64,000 nucleotides of DNA, from positions 930,001 through 994,000 of the forward strand of contig NZ_CP094326.1 in NCBI RefSeq assembly GCF_022760175.1, written 5' to 3'. Under the pieces are notes generated by a model that was not told where the DNA came from, searched no databases, and worked only from the letters and a program-made list of their open reading frames with translations. The position numbers and the translations under genes were made by a program. This stretch comes from Zhouia spongiae (GTDB lineage Bacteria > Bacteroidota > Bacteroidia > Flavobacteriales > Flavobacteriaceae). The number at the start of each line of letters is the position of its first letter. Within the stretch, counting starts at the first letter, position 1. Below, piece after piece: positions 16,639-26,482 of the stretch.

Positions 16639-17931
16639 GTTCATATACTTTTCTAATAGTTTTACCAATTTGCTACCCCGCAGGTCTTCTGCTATTATCT
16701 TTCCGTCCGGATCTATTAAATACGATTTAGGAAAATTCCGAACATCGTATATATCTGCGATCTTATTTTCCTTACTGTGAAGTATTTGCGGCCAGGTAAT
16801 CTTTTCCTTTTTAATCGTTTTGGCAAGCTCTTCGGGCTTGTCGTATGCGATTCCCAGAAATGAAATCAAGGCCGGATCTAAATTCTGCCTGGCATGTTTT
16901 ACATTAGGAATTTCCTTCATACATGGTTTACACCAGCTTCCCCAGAACTCCAGGTACAGGTACCTGCCTTTATAATCTTTTAAACTGACAGGTTTGTTTG
17001 TCGTAAATTCATTCCCTGAAAAAACTGCTGCTGCATCGCCTACCATCGGCTTTCTATACACTAAATTATTCTTGGTTGGTTGTTCGACCCCTAACGTCAG
17101 CATCAGATTATTGGCATCTGTCCCCATATTCAGGTAATTTTCACCTTCTACTTCCAACTGCGCTTCTTTTTTTACCGGTTTAAAGCCCTCCTTTTTACCG
17201 TCTACACCTACCAGAGTGCGTTTATCATATGTCGTGCTAACAACATCACCCCTTAAAACCAGTCTCTTTTTTTTAAACCATGTTTCCCCATGTACGGGAA
17301 AACCATACAACAAACGATCCTCTTTATTTTGTGCGATAAGTACCGGAATGGTTTTCTTTTCTACCTTACCGTTAACATAGGTCTCGTATTGTACTCTTAA
17401 TGCATATTCGGGTTTGGCTCCATTTGCAAGAGCAACAACCATTATTGGAGAAGACACCGTTCTTTCATCTCTGAAATCCTTGTCGTTATCAGTGTCGAGC
17501 TTATATTCAATCACTCCAGACGGAGTTTTAAACATTGCTATATGCGTATAACACCGAATCGGCTGCTCATAAAGAGCCCTCTTTGCCGGATCCCATTGCC
17601 ATGCTTCCTTCGCACTGTTAAAAAAATCTTCGCTTAAAGCGCCAAGCTTATAATTCTGATATGTGAACTGGTAAATGTCAAAAATAATCCTTTTTACCAC
17701 CGGTTTGTCCCAATGCTCCGGTATTCCCGTTACGGCCTCTCTGGTATTATTCCACTCATCTGACACCATTTCTGCCGGATCATACTCTAATTCTTTAAAT
17801 TCCGGGGAAAACAGACCAAACCCCTCTGCTTCTGTGATTGGCAAGGTTATAATATGGGTGTCGGCAACATTTTGTGCAAATCCTGAATACGAGAGCAGCG
17901 TTAACAGCAGCCACCAAATAATTTTATACAT
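16624..17931 (-). CDS. Secreted TlpA-like thioredoxin-fold protein
   Basis: Periplasmic thiol-disulfide protein of the AhpC/TlpA class. A signal peptide covers residues 1-19 (MYKIIWWLLLTLLSYSGFA then Q). Residues 20-290 form a region I do not recognise, with beta-rich segments and two cysteines. The thioredoxin-like domain occupies about 295-435, with W333-C334-K335-P336-C337 as the active site in FWGSWCKPCMKE and the cis-Pro segment near FPKSYLIDPDG. Such fusions in Bacteroidetes act in redox or respiratory-protein maturation; the specific partner is unknown. Its last six codons overlap the LOG remnant, so the C-terminus may have been reshaped by that deletion. Confidence 0.85.
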   Translation of the reverse strand: MYKIIWWLLLTLLSYSGFAQNVADTHIITLPITEAEGFGLFSPEFKELEYDPAEMVSDEWNNTREAVTGIPEHWDKPVVKRIIFDIYQFTYQNYKLGALSEDFFNSAKEAWQWDPAKRALYEQPIRCYTHIAMFKTPSGVIEYKLDTDNDKDFRDERTVSSPIMVVALANGAKPEYALRVQYETYVNGKVEKKTIPVLIAQNKEDRLLYGFPVHGETWFKKKRLVLRGDVVSTTYDKRTLVGVDGKKEGFKPVKKEAQLEVEGENYLNMGTDANNLMLTLGVEQPTKNNLVYRKPMVGDAAAVFSGNEFTTNKPVSLKDYKGRYLYLEFWGSWCKPCMKEIPNVKHARQNLDPALISFLGIAYDKPEELAKTIKKEKITWPQILHSKENKIADIYDVRNFPKSYLIDPDGKIIAEDLRGSKLVKLLEKYMNKRSR

Positions 17932-18085
17932 TACAGGCCTTTTTAAATAATTAATTGACCTCTAAAACTATACAATAGCTTAATTATCATTTAATTTTAT
18001 TGTTGTATTGCACCGGTCTCTGGATGTATTACCATTTTTCATAAATAATCAATTACTGGATTATGCCAACCACGATAAAAATAAA

Positions 18086-18117
18086 AAAGCACCACATTTT
18101 AAGTGGTGCTTTAAAAT
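18086..18117 (-). terminator. Terminator after the 18137 lipoprotein gene
   Basis: Stem AAAGCACCAC/GTGGTGCTTT with a seven-base loop. On the minus strand it runs into TTTTTTATTTTTATC, 20 bases past the stop. Confidence 0.88.
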
Positions 18118-18136
18118 ATGCCTGTTTAGCCTATTT

Positions 18137-18907
18137 TTATTTTTGCATATACTTATAGTTTAGTGTATATACTAAAGTTTCATTGTTTCCTAAATCCTTA
18201 GCGCTTATTGTGGCAGAAACCGGATAATTATCATCATCATACACATAATCCGCTTTTATTTCATAAACAGGGTTTCCTTTTTCATCCTTATAAAGGATTT
18301 TGGATATATTATTAACTGGAAATAGTGCCTTGGCTTTTAAAATTTCCGCAGACTCAGGTGAAGCACTAAAGTTAAGTTGAACTTTATCTAGAACGTCTAT
18401 AACTCCTGCTGCCTTTAAAGTGAAAAAATAAGGACTAGGCGCTTCATCATAACTTACCTCTGCCGTATACACCAAATCTGTATATGTATCATTCTCATAA
18501 TCATACTCTTCTTCATAAAATTCTATTAGACTTGGGTTTTTATTATCATCATACTCCAAAACCTTTCCTGTTTCAAAAGCACCATAAGGAGACTGATAAA
18601 GTTCTTCAATATTAAAGACGCTACCGGAATTTCCTCCGGTTACATCAGAAAGCTCATCATCTTCATATACAAAAGTACTTGACTCCATCCCATTCGAAGC
18701 TTTACTCAATCTTAAATCAGCATCATACGTAAGGTACACAGAACTGTTTTCGGTTTCATCCTGAACAGATGCTAAGTCTAATTGAGTGATTAACTTTTCT
18801 TCTACACCTCCATTAGCCTCATCAAACTCATCAGAAGTAGAATCGCTACAACTGATCAGAAAAACAGAAACAAACAAGCCAGGCATTAAAGCATTCATTT
18901 TTTTCAT
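18137..18907 (-). CDS. Lipoprotein of unknown function
   Basis: I do not recognise the family. The N-terminus MKKMNALMPGLFVSVFLISC is a lipoprotein signal with Cys20, followed by an acidic Ser/Asp/Glu stretch (SDSTSDEFDEANGG), which in Bacteroidetes resembles the export signal for surface display of lipoproteins. The remaining 220 residues alternate short beta strands with turns rich in Asp, Tyr and Asn (for example YEDDELSD, YDDNKNPSL, YVYDDDNYPVSA), like the repeats in Bacteroidetes surface lipoproteins of the DUF4595/RHS-like beta type. It is a single-gene unit with its own terminator. Confidence 0.75.
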   Translation of the reverse strand: MKKMNALMPGLFVSVFLISCSDSTSDEFDEANGGVEEKLITQLDLASVQDETENSSVYLTYDADLRLSKASNGMESSTFVYEDDELSDVTGGNSGSVFNIEELYQSPYGAFETGKVLEYDDNKNPSLIEFYEEEYDYENDTYTDLVYTAEVSYDEAPSPYFFTLKAAGVIDVLDKVQLNFSASPESAEILKAKALFPVNNISKILYKDEKGNPVYEIKADYVYDDDNYPVSATISAKDLGNNETLVYTLNYKYMQK

Positions 18908-18949
18908 ACTAACAATAGATTACATTTATTTTTTAATGATTATTTACTA

Positions 18950-18957
18950 CAAAATTA
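18950..18957 (-). promoter_or_regulatory. Candidate -7 element for the 18137 lipoprotein gene
   Basis: Minus-strand TAATTTTG, 43 bases before the ATG. It fits TAnnTTTG, with no clear -33 box. The rest of the gap to 19185 is AT-rich, with nothing else recognised. Confidence 0.4.
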
Positions 18958-19185
18958 TGCATTAATATATAATATAAAACTTGGTTTATACGAAATATTA
19001 ATATTTTTAAAGAAATCGTAATACAACCGGAAGGTTACAGATTTTTAATACTTAAATCTATTCATATACTGTGAAAATATCTTATTTATCTTTACCATAA
19101 TACAGATAAATAATTCTTTAATTAAAGAAAAAATTTCTTCGTATACATTCGTATCGTTAGAATACCCGCTAAATATTTATCGGGT

Positions 19186-19545
19186 TCAAATATCATTAAG
19201 CTTCCTGTCTTCTCTAATCTCTCCAATATGATAATATGCTACGACCCGATCGATCGACTTGTCTTTTATATAATACCACTCACTCACCTCCAGTTTAAAG
19301 TCGTCCTGCCTGGCAATATAGCGGACACAAGCTTTGTCCGGATAGTACAATGCATCAAGTATATCGAAGGTATAGCCAAGAAATTTATCCTTGTTAGCGA
19401 TTACCTGTTCTATATAGGCTCTTTTTCCTTCAATGGTTCCAAACGGACTGGTATGTGTAAAAGTTTCTGTAACCGGGAGACTTAAAAAATCGCCTGTCGT
19501 CCATTTATCAAACCATTCCGAAACCAAAGTCGCAACTTTTTCCAT
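19186..19545 (-). CDS. SnoaL/NTF2-like domain protein
   Basis: Small cytoplasmic protein of 119 residues with the NTF2/SnoaL cone fold pattern: N-terminal helix VATLVSEWFDKWTTGDFLSL, a T-H-T-S-P-F-G segment typical of SnoaL-like proteins, and a final strand pair DRVVAYYHIGE. Members bind or modify small molecules, but many have no known role, and no catalytic residue can be assigned here. It is 44 bases downstream of the GH27 gene on the same strand, so it may be co-transcribed, though a functional link is not evident. Confidence 0.75.
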   Translation of the reverse strand: MEKVATLVSEWFDKWTTGDFLSLPVTETFTHTSPFGTIEGKRAYIEQVIANKDKFLGYTFDILDALYYPDKACVRYIARQDDFKLEVSEWYYIKDKSIDRVVAYYHIGEIREDRKLNDI

Positions 19546-19589
19546 TCGTAGTGTTTTTACCTTAACTATAATAAAGCTTTTACAGTCCG

Positions 19590-20861
19590 CTATTTTTTAT
19601 CCTCGTATTGAAACACATTGAAAGGTTTTGCAGTACCTATTACTTTTAATACCACAATACCATGAGCCGGGACTTTCATTATCATCGAATCCTGTTTTGA
19701 TGCCGGGTAGTCTTTTTTCTCCCATAAATCTCTCATCGTATAAGCCTCAGAAGCAATGATACCGACATCCTCAAGGTCAAAAGCTATATCCTGTTCTTCT
19801 TTACTTCTGTTCAATAATGCAACGGCTACCTCTCCGCTTACAGTCGATGTTAATGGCTTGGCCCAAACCTCCAGATCTCCCTTATCAACCACTCTCCTTG
19901 CCTGGTATACAAAAGAACTCTGATTGAGGTCTATAATTTCTTTATTACTAATAATCTGAAGCGTTTCTTCCGATATTTTGGTTAAATCATTTCCTAAAAT
20001 GAGTGGTGAATGCATCATGCTCCACATCGAAAAGTGTACTTTGTTTTCTTCTTTGGTCATCCCTCTCCCTACCTGTAGAATATCCATATCGTTGTAATGC
20101 CCGTTTGTTGCATATTTCCATAGATCGGCATTTTTATCGATGATGTGAAGTATGGACTTGAAGTTGTTTGCAATATCGCCTGAGATCCTCCAAGAATCGG
20201 CAACTTGAGTCACCCATTTACCGGGAAACTGCCATCTGCATACATTATATAAGACTTCAGGCTTAACCTCTTTTATCAGATTTCCTATTTCAGTATATCT
20301 TGTCTGTTCATCCAAGCCCATCCATTCTCCGCCACACCAATCTACTTTTAAGAAATCGTAATTCCATTTATTTAACAACAGATTTAAATCTTTATATTCA
20401 TGGCCGTACAACCCCATTCCGGTTCCGATGGTATCCTTATCCCAATATGAAGCACACGTATTTATCCCTGCATCGGTATAAATACCTGCTTTCAGGCCCT
20501 TATTATGAATATAAGCTGACAACGCCTTCATTCCATTCGGAAATCGTTCAGGATGCGAGATTAGCTCTCCGCTTGCATTTCTTCCCCCAAAATATCCATC
20601 ATCGATATTTATATAGCGGTATCCGAGTGTATCTAAGCCCAATTTAACGATCGCATCAGCTTGTGCCCGGATTATTTCTTCGCTGATATTTACTCTGTAG
20701 GCATTCCAACTGGCCCATCCCATCATCGGACGATTAAAATCTTTCTTGCCAGATATCGCAACAGCATTCTGATCTTCTCTTTTATCCTCTTTGCCGCTTC
20801 CAGAATTACAGGACATCATCAAAACAAAAACGATAAGTAGTGTGGAGAAATAAGTCTTCAT
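19590..20861 (-). CDS. Glycoside hydrolase family 27 (alpha-galactosidase-like) lipoprotein
   Basis: Likely removes terminal alpha-galactose from oligosaccharides at the cell surface or in the periplasm. The signal peptide ends at lipid-attachment Cys18 (LIVFVLMMSC). The GH27 barrel covers about 42-330: GWASWNAYRV, then RYINIDDGYFGG with the conserved D-D-G-Y, then the nucleophile Asp174 in DFLKVDWCGG and the acid/base Asp229 in SWRISGDI. A C-terminal beta-sandwich spans about 335-415. At 423 residues it is a complete GH27 enzyme. There is no SusCD pair or other sugar enzyme beside it, so it is not part of a visible polysaccharide utilisation locus. GH27 members may also act on alpha-N-acetylgalactosamine or beta-arabinopyranose. 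Confidence 0.92.
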   Translation of the reverse strand: MKTYFSTLLIVFVLMMSCNSGSGKEDKREDQNAVAISGKKDFNRPMMGWASWNAYRVNISEEIIRAQADAIVKLGLDTLGYRYINIDDGYFGGRNASGELISHPERFPNGMKALSAYIHNKGLKAGIYTDAGINTCASYWDKDTIGTGMGLYGHEYKDLNLLLNKWNYDFLKVDWCGGEWMGLDEQTRYTEIGNLIKEVKPEVLYNVCRWQFPGKWVTQVADSWRISGDIANNFKSILHIIDKNADLWKYATNGHYNDMDILQVGRGMTKEENKVHFSMWSMMHSPLILGNDLTKISEETLQIISNKEIIDLNQSSFVYQARRVVDKGDLEVWAKPLTSTVSGEVAVALLNRSKEEQDIAFDLEDVGIIASEAYTMRDLWEKKDYPASKQDSMIMKVPAHGIVVLKVIGTAKPFNVFQYEDKK

Positions 20862-20988
20862 TACATTTTTTTTCTAAAATAATACAACCTCTCCGAACAG
20901 GAAAACCGGTAGTGTCAGAATCCGGTAAATTATGATAGAACAGAGCGCCTTAACAGCCCCCCCCTTTTTTATAAAAAAGTATCATTTC

Positions 20989-23900
20989 TTATTCCTGACC
21001 GGCTCCCTTGGCTCTGTTAGGGTATGCAGGACGTACAGGATAACCGGGCTTATACTCTTCTAATTCCTTCATAATAACCTCAATAGCTTTTTCGAGTTGC
21101 GGATCATGCCCTCCCATGACTTCTTTTGGCCATTGCTCTACTTCGATATCCGGAGCTACTCCTTCATTTTCAACCCTAAATCCTTTTTCACTGTAGAATG
21201 CCACATTAGGTGCTGTGACCCTGCCTCCATCAATAAATTCAGGATACCCCAGTATCCCCACAAGTCCGCCCCAGGTTCTTTTCCCTATAAGCTTTCCCAG
21301 CTTATACTTTCTGAACATCCAGGGAAGATAATCTCCTCCCGAGCCTGCTGTTTCATCGATCAGCATTACTTTCGGTCCCTGAATAGATGCATTGGGTGCT
21401 TTCAGATCGTTCCCATACCTGAAATTCCAATGTGACTGATATGGTTTTCTCAACAGATCTATATAATAATCCGCAAGCTGTCCGCCGCCATTATACCTCT
21501 CATCTACAATAATTGCTTTCTTGTTTACTTGCGGGAAGAAATAACGTTTAAAATATTCATGCCCGGCTCCGGCTGTATTCGGCACATATACATAAGCAAC
21601 CTGTCCGCCTGTTGCCTTGTTTACTTTCTCGATATTTCCTTCTACCCAGGCCCTGTTTCTCAAAGCGTCCTCGTTAGCTATAGGAACCACTTTCACGTTT
21701 CGGGTGTTTGATCCGTTTGCATTCGTCCCTACCTTTAAATTCACAATCTTGCCTGCCTTGTTTTCAAAAAAGCGATATAAATTATCATTGGCAGTAAGGT
21801 TATTTCCATCTACACTGAGGATATATTCGCCCTCTTGTATATTAACCCCGGGTTCGGTAAGCGGAGCCTTCAGATCAGGAGTCCAGTTCAGGCCTCCGTA
21901 TATCTTCTTTAGCTTGTATCGGTTGTTCGCTATTTCATAATCCGCACCCAGCAAACCTACGTTTACCCTCTCCGGATTGTTCAATCTGTCGCCCGTTCCC
22001 TGAAAGCGGTGATGCCCCACAGCCAATTCACTAAACATCCATTGCATCACGCGGTATAAGTCGCTTCTGCAAACCACATCCGGTATAAAGCCTGTATACT
22101 TTACCTTCATAGCTTCCCAATCGGCTCCGTGCATACCGGGATCATAGAAATAATCCCTGTTAACACGCCAGGCTTCGTTAAAGATATTCTTCCACTCCTG
22201 AACCGGATCAATCTTCACCTTAATTTCATCGATTTTAACAGATCCGTTATCAGGCTTTTTCCCTGTTTCCACCACATTCCACGAACTTCCATTACGGACA
22301 AGCATCTTTTTACCATCGGCTGAGATACTATATTGATTTGCTTTTAAAACCTCCTTTGCCTTACGTTCTTTCAGATCGAAATGCATTAATGATTGTGGAC
22401 TTGAAAAGTTGCTATGGGGCTGATATGACAAATAATATAAGCTTCCGTTGTCCGGGCTTATCAGATTCGAATACACTCCCGGCCTGACCGGAAGATCTAT
22501 AATACGGTGTTGTATCCCATTGAAATCGATCTCCAATACAGGTTTCTTTTTTTTCTTCTTATCTGCTCCTTCTTTTTTCTTATCGATCTCTTCTTCATCA
22601 TTTTCCTTTGCCAGTGGTGAAATCGTTTCTTTTTGAAGGGTTACCAGATAAATAGAATTGGTCATTTCCATATCCTGATTTGACTGGTCGAACCAATTAA
22701 CTACTGGGCCTGCATCTGTTGATGCCAGCATGTATATATATTTTCCTTCAGGATCAAAAACCGGTTCTGAAACATTGGACAACCCGTCAGAAACAGCATA
22801 CGACCTGTTTTCTTTCAGGCTATAAACAAAAGCCTGCTCGAAGTTGGTTTCGGTAATTACTGTATAAGTAAAATAATTTGAGTCGAAAGCCCATGATCCA
22901 AACAGATCTCTAAAGGCTCCGGGAACATACAAAATATCTGTTGCTACTTTTCCGATCTTTTTCGAACTTACATCCAATACATAAAGGTTTCTCCCATTGT
23001 CGACAAAAGTCATTTTTTTACTATCCGGCGACCAGTTTAAATTGGCATAAAAACCTGTGCCATCCAGCGTTATGATTGTTACCTTATCACTTTGAATATC
23101 TTTTAAGTGTATCGCATACTCTCCGCCAGCATCAGAAAAATAAGCAATCGTCTTTCCGTCGGGTGACCACGAAGGGTCTTTTTCGTGTATTCCCGGTGTA
23201 TTGGTTATATAGCTTACATCTCCTTTGTTTGCAGGCACCGTAACAATATCTCCCCTAAAATCGAACACAGCTCTTACCCCCGAGGGTGATATTGCTGCAC
23301 TTCGCACATAGTTGGCCCCTGACACAAACCTGGGTCTCATTTCGAGTAAATCAGTGGCAATTCCAACTGTAATCTTTTTACTCGTACCTAACTCAGGATC
23401 GTATAGGTGCAAATAACCCGCCTGCTCATAAATAACCTCTTTGCCGTTCGACCCCAAGCCTATAACCGGTAACCCGGTATAGTTTGTATGCTGTACAACC
23501 TCTTTCGTATTAATGTCGTATGAGAATAAATTAAACTCTCCGTTCCTGTCGCTCCTGAAAAACACCTTCTTACCGACCCATTGAGGATGGGCATCATTAG
23601 CGCCTGTTGACGGTTTTGGAATTTCTTCTACTCTTTCATTGCTTTTATTGTACACCCAGATACGGGCCTGTGTTCCCCCTCTGTAATGTTTCCACTGCCG
23701 GAAGGCTTCGTAATTCGGATTATAAGCGATATAGTTTCCGTTAGAGGATATGGCTGCTCTGTACGCAGTAGGTATTGATAATTCTTTCGGCTGCCCTCCG
23801 GTTACAGCAATTGTATAGAGTTTTGCATGCCTGTTGGTATGGTTTGTTCTTCTCGAATTGAACAAAACCTCCCCTTCGGGAGTAAAACCCCTGACAATAT

Positions 23901-24231
23901 CCCAGGAAGGATGCCATGTTAACCTTTTGGGAACCCCTCCGGAAGACGGGATGACAAAGACATCTGTATTACCATCGTATTCTGCACTGAAAGCTATCAT
24001 CGAACCATCCGGAGAAAAAACAGGACTTGACTCAACTCCTTCATCGACGGTCAATCGTCTCGGGTTAGATCCGTCCTTATCAGAGATCCAGAGGTCTTCT
24101 GCATAAACGAAGGCTATATGCTCATCGCTAATGGCAGGGGAATGTAATAACCGGGTATCTTTTACGTTCTGGGCGCTGAGCTGAAAAGCACAAAACAGGA
24201 GGAAACATCCTGATGTAACAAAGTTTTTCAT
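20989..24231 (-). CDS. Tricorn-like S41 serine protease with beta-propeller and PDZ domains
   Basis: Large secreted peptidase of 1080 residues. A signal peptide covers 1-20 (ending FQLSA before QN). Two N-terminal beta-propellers built from WD40/TolB-like blades fill about 25-560 (recurring FSPDGSMIAFSA, SPDGKTIAYFSD). A highly charged Glu/Lys linker lies near 545-570. A Tricorn C1-like helical region precedes a PDZ domain at about 760-850 and the S41 peptidase core at about 870-1060, with predicted nucleophile Ser964 in DETAGSGGDYLP. The domain order equals that of archaeal Tricorn. In flavobacteria it is normally a single gene, probably trimming peptides in the periplasm. Confidence 0.93.
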   Translation of the reverse strand: MKNFVTSGCFLLFCAFQLSAQNVKDTRLLHSPAISDEHIAFVYAEDLWISDKDGSNPRRLTVDEGVESSPVFSPDGSMIAFSAEYDGNTDVFVIPSSGGVPKRLTWHPSWDIVRGFTPEGEVLFNSRRTNHTNRHAKLYTIAVTGGQPKELSIPTAYRAAISSNGNYIAYNPNYEAFRQWKHYRGGTQARIWVYNKSNERVEEIPKPSTGANDAHPQWVGKKVFFRSDRNGEFNLFSYDINTKEVVQHTNYTGLPVIGLGSNGKEVIYEQAGYLHLYDPELGTSKKITVGIATDLLEMRPRFVSGANYVRSAAISPSGVRAVFDFRGDIVTVPANKGDVSYITNTPGIHEKDPSWSPDGKTIAYFSDAGGEYAIHLKDIQSDKVTIITLDGTGFYANLNWSPDSKKMTFVDNGRNLYVLDVSSKKIGKVATDILYVPGAFRDLFGSWAFDSNYFTYTVITETNFEQAFVYSLKENRSYAVSDGLSNVSEPVFDPEGKYIYMLASTDAGPVVNWFDQSNQDMEMTNSIYLVTLQKETISPLAKENDEEEIDKKKEGADKKKKKKPVLEIDFNGIQHRIIDLPVRPGVYSNLISPDNGSLYYLSYQPHSNFSSPQSLMHFDLKERKAKEVLKANQYSISADGKKMLVRNGSSWNVVETGKKPDNGSVKIDEIKVKIDPVQEWKNIFNEAWRVNRDYFYDPGMHGADWEAMKVKYTGFIPDVVCRSDLYRVMQWMFSELAVGHHRFQGTGDRLNNPERVNVGLLGADYEIANNRYKLKKIYGGLNWTPDLKAPLTEPGVNIQEGEYILSVDGNNLTANDNLYRFFENKAGKIVNLKVGTNANGSNTRNVKVVPIANEDALRNRAWVEGNIEKVNKATGGQVAYVYVPNTAGAGHEYFKRYFFPQVNKKAIIVDERYNGGGQLADYYIDLLRKPYQSHWNFRYGNDLKAPNASIQGPKVMLIDETAGSGGDYLPWMFRKYKLGKLIGKRTWGGLVGILGYPEFIDGGRVTAPNVAFYSEKGFRVENEGVAPDIEVEQWPKEVMGGHDPQLEKAIEVIMKELEEYKPGYPVRPAYPNRAKGAGQE

Positions 24232-24409
24232 GGTTTTGACTGTTTAACAGTTAGCAACAAAGATCCTATCTCATTGAGAACCTTCTTCTTAATTGCTTAT
24301 TAATTTATGAAAAACCTGCACTAATTCAATCAAAATCAGGATTATAATTTCAATAAAACGCCGTTCTCATCAAATTAAAAGCTTTCAGTGCCCGTTTCCA
24401 GTACTCCTT

Positions 24410-24646
24410 CTAGTTATTTTCATTTGATATCGCTACACGTTGCTTTCTCCCGATTAAAAAATACAATACCACCCCGACAGGATTTAACAGCAAAACCACT
24501 AGCAGCCATACTATTTTTCCACTGCCTTCAAAATTGTTCCTGACGATATCGACTACTGCTATTATTAGCGGGATTATAAAAATCACCATTAAAATCGTTA
24601 ATAATAAAATTTGCCAGAGGCCTATCATTCCTAAAAAGTGCGTCAT
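24410..24646 (-). CDS. Small PLDc_N-domain membrane protein
   Basis: A 78-residue protein with two membrane helices: LWQILLLTILMVIFIIPLII near residues 10-29, and KIVWLLVVLLLNPVGVVLYF near 44-63. The W-x-x-x-x-x-L-L-N-P-x-G-x-x-L-Y-F-L-I-G-R pattern is that of the phospholipase D N-terminal (PLDNc) domain, found alone in many small bacterial membrane proteins. There is no catalytic HKD motif, so no enzymatic role is expected. It is 51 bases downstream of the GyrI-like gene on the same strand. Confidence 0.82.
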   Translation of the reverse strand: MTHFLGMIGLWQILLLTILMVIFIIPLIIAVVDIVRNNFEGSGKIVWLLVVLLLNPVGVVLYFLIGRKQRVAISNENN

Positions 24647-24697
24647 ATTAATTTTTATTGTTTGTTAGATTATATACTGGTTATTTTATTTTACTTT

Positions 24698-25186
24698 TCA
24701 GCATTTTGGTTTTATAGGGATATAGAGTTCTTCTTCAGAATCAGGGTCGTTATTTTTATACTTTTCGCCCATGACGGCAAAATGCGGACGATCATCCAGC
24801 ACATATCCCGACTGTGGCAACCATTCATTAAAGATATACTGATACGTTTCCGGTGCTTCGCCGGCAGATCCTTTATACAGAAAAATGGCATACACTCCTT
24901 CGGGACTTGTAAAAGCTTCCATTCCTTCAGGCACATTTTCAAGGTTACATACTTCAACGGCCGCCCACTTCTCATAGGTAGCCGCCGGATTGAATATTTT
25001 AAAATAATCTGGTGTATAATTCTCTATAGAATAAAGCTCAGTGCCTGTTACATCTTTAACTTTTGACTTTTCGGGCATAAAACTTTGCCATAACTGAAGG
25101 GTTTTATTCCCGGCTAACGACATTTTTATGCGCTTGCCTATAAATTTTTTCTGCGGGAAGGTTTCTATTCTCGGTTGTAGGTTCAT
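24698..25186 (-). CDS. GyrI-like (AraC effector-binding-type) stand-alone domain
   Basis: Small-molecule-binding protein of the GyrI/SOUL-like fold, here without the AraC DNA-binding part. The start MNLQPRIETFPQKKFIGKRI carries the usual first strand. The W-A-A-V-E-V segment and the closing YQYIFNEWLPQSGYVLDDRP with P-H-F are characteristic, including the Glu in NEW that contacts ligands in family members. The length of 162 residues is normal. It is 7 bases after the AlkD-like gene, so the two are one unit; a role in handling toxic small molecules or alkylation damage would fit, but is inference. Confidence 0.85.
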   Translation of the reverse strand: MNLQPRIETFPQKKFIGKRIKMSLAGNKTLQLWQSFMPEKSKVKDVTGTELYSIENYTPDYFKIFNPAATYEKWAAVEVCNLENVPEGMEAFTSPEGVYAIFLYKGSAGEAPETYQYIFNEWLPQSGYVLDDRPHFAVMGEKYKNNDPDSEEELYIPIKPKC

Positions 25187-25193
25187 TTTCTCT

Positions 25194-25904
25194 TCAGTCT
25201 TTTTTCATTGCTTGTTTTTTCCGCTCAGGAGTCATTTTTTCTATAGCATACCGTAACGATGTTCGTGGCATTATATCTTTTTTACTCATTACATATTCGA
25301 AAACCTTTCTTTGATGTACCTGGCTGGCTACTTTTAACAACCATCCGTACCCTTTTTGCACCAGATAATCCTGGTCTGGCAATAATGTATCGGCTATTTC
25401 AAAAACCTCTTCTAAAAACTCTCCTTTTCTGGCCGGCACGATAAGGGATACTGCTACTGCACGCCGCATCCATCTGTTTTTTGAAGTCGTCCATTGTTTC
25501 AATTCTTCTATATATTCAGGAAACATTTCTATAAAGGTTCCTATAGTATGATTGCAAAGGGTATCGCACGATGCCCAGTTATTCACATAGGTATTTACCC
25601 ATTTTTTAAAGATTTTAAAATCTTTCGGTTCATACTGCTTATGGATATAATAAGACCAATGACAGGCAATAAATGATTCTTCCATCATTCCCGATTGCCA
25701 TAGTGTTTCGCAAAGCTTAAAGATGGTTTCTTTATTTTCTGCTTTAATTTCTTTGAAGTATTCTTTACTTATTTTCCGAACCACTGCGGCTTTAACGCCA
25801 TAGAGCCTAATCTCTTCTCTAAAAAAGCGGTATCCGCTCTCACGGTCTTTTACCGTACTGCTTTTTTGCAATTCTGATCTAACTTTTTCTATAATGGTAC
25901 TCAT
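25194..25904 (-). CDS. AlkD-like DNA alkylation repair protein
   Basis: HEAT-repeat DNA glycosylase-type protein. The 236 residues are almost all helical. The family landmarks are visible: SGYRFFREEIRLYGVKAAVV (the G-V-K motif), CETLWQSGMMEESFIACH (the W-x-S-x-x-x-E motif), WVNTYVNNWASCDTLCNHTI (the N-W-x-x-x-D substrate-site pattern), WMRRAVAVSLIVPARKG, and KGYGWLLKVASQVH. AlkD enzymes excise bulky or positively charged alkylated bases without base flipping. It is probably co-transcribed with the GyrI-like gene, and divergent from recX. Confidence 0.88.
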   Translation of the reverse strand: MSTIIEKVRSELQKSSTVKDRESGYRFFREEIRLYGVKAAVVRKISKEYFKEIKAENKETIFKLCETLWQSGMMEESFIACHWSYYIHKQYEPKDFKIFKKWVNTYVNNWASCDTLCNHTIGTFIEMFPEYIEELKQWTTSKNRWMRRAVAVSLIVPARKGEFLEEVFEIADTLLPDQDYLVQKGYGWLLKVASQVHQRKVFEYVMSKKDIMPRTSLRYAIEKMTPERKKQAMKKD

Positions 25905-26008
25905 CTGTTTTTATAACCTATGAAACCTAAAGGTATAAAAAGCTTTCATTATCCCTTTAATCATTTCTTTTAAAAATCGGTAACGTTCTTTTTTTGTTTC
26001 TTTACACC

Positions 26009-26482
26009 ATGATTGAAAAGCGCTCATATACTGTTGAGGAGGCCACCCGCAAACTGGAGGCTTATTGTGCTTACCAGGACCGGTGTCATAAAGAAGTAGC
26101 CACAAAGCTAACGCATATGGGCATGATCTCTCTGGCTATAGATACTATTATTGCTCATTTAATTGAGCAAGGCTTCTTAAACGAAGAACGTTTTGCCAGA
26201 AGTTTTGCCCGGGGAAAGTTCAGGCATAAAAAATGGGGCCGCAATCGTATTGTTAATGAATTAAAGCTACGCGATATCTCTAAATATAATATCCAGACGG
26301 CTCTGAAGGAGATTCCGGACAGCGATTACTACGGTACTTTCCATGAACTTGCCAAAAAGCGCTTTTTACAACTTACTGAACCTAACCCTCAAAAAAAGAA
26401 GAAGAAACTAGCCGATTATTTGTTATATAGAGGCTGGGAAAGTCACCTGGTTTATGAGAAGGTGAATGAATTAGTGAAGTAA
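26009..26482 (+). CDS. recX: Regulatory protein RecX
   Basis: Modulator of RecA filaments. The frame opens at 25994, but MIEKRSYTVEEATRKLEAYC at 26009 fits the RecX start. The three-helix tandem repeats are seen: first YTVEEATRKLEAYCAYQDRC, second IDTIIAHLIEQGFLNEERFA, then FRHKKWGRNRIVNELKLRDI, and a last repeat ending GWESHLVYEKVNELV. The length of 157 residues is typical. It stands alone, with recA not in the window. Confidence 0.92.
   Translation: MIEKRSYTVEEATRKLEAYCAYQDRCHKEVATKLTHMGMISLAIDTIIAHLIEQGFLNEERFARSFARGKFRHKKWGRNRIVNELKLRDISKYNIQTALKEIPDSDYYGTFHELAKKRFLQLTEPNPQKKKKKLADYLLYRGWESHLVYEKVNELVK

Noticed and set aside
20958-20985. Run of C residues followed by CTTTTTTATAAAAAAG near the Tricorn-like gene end
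   Set aside because: The stem is only A/T pairs, so it is not a convincing terminator, and the C-run is probably a simple homopolymer.
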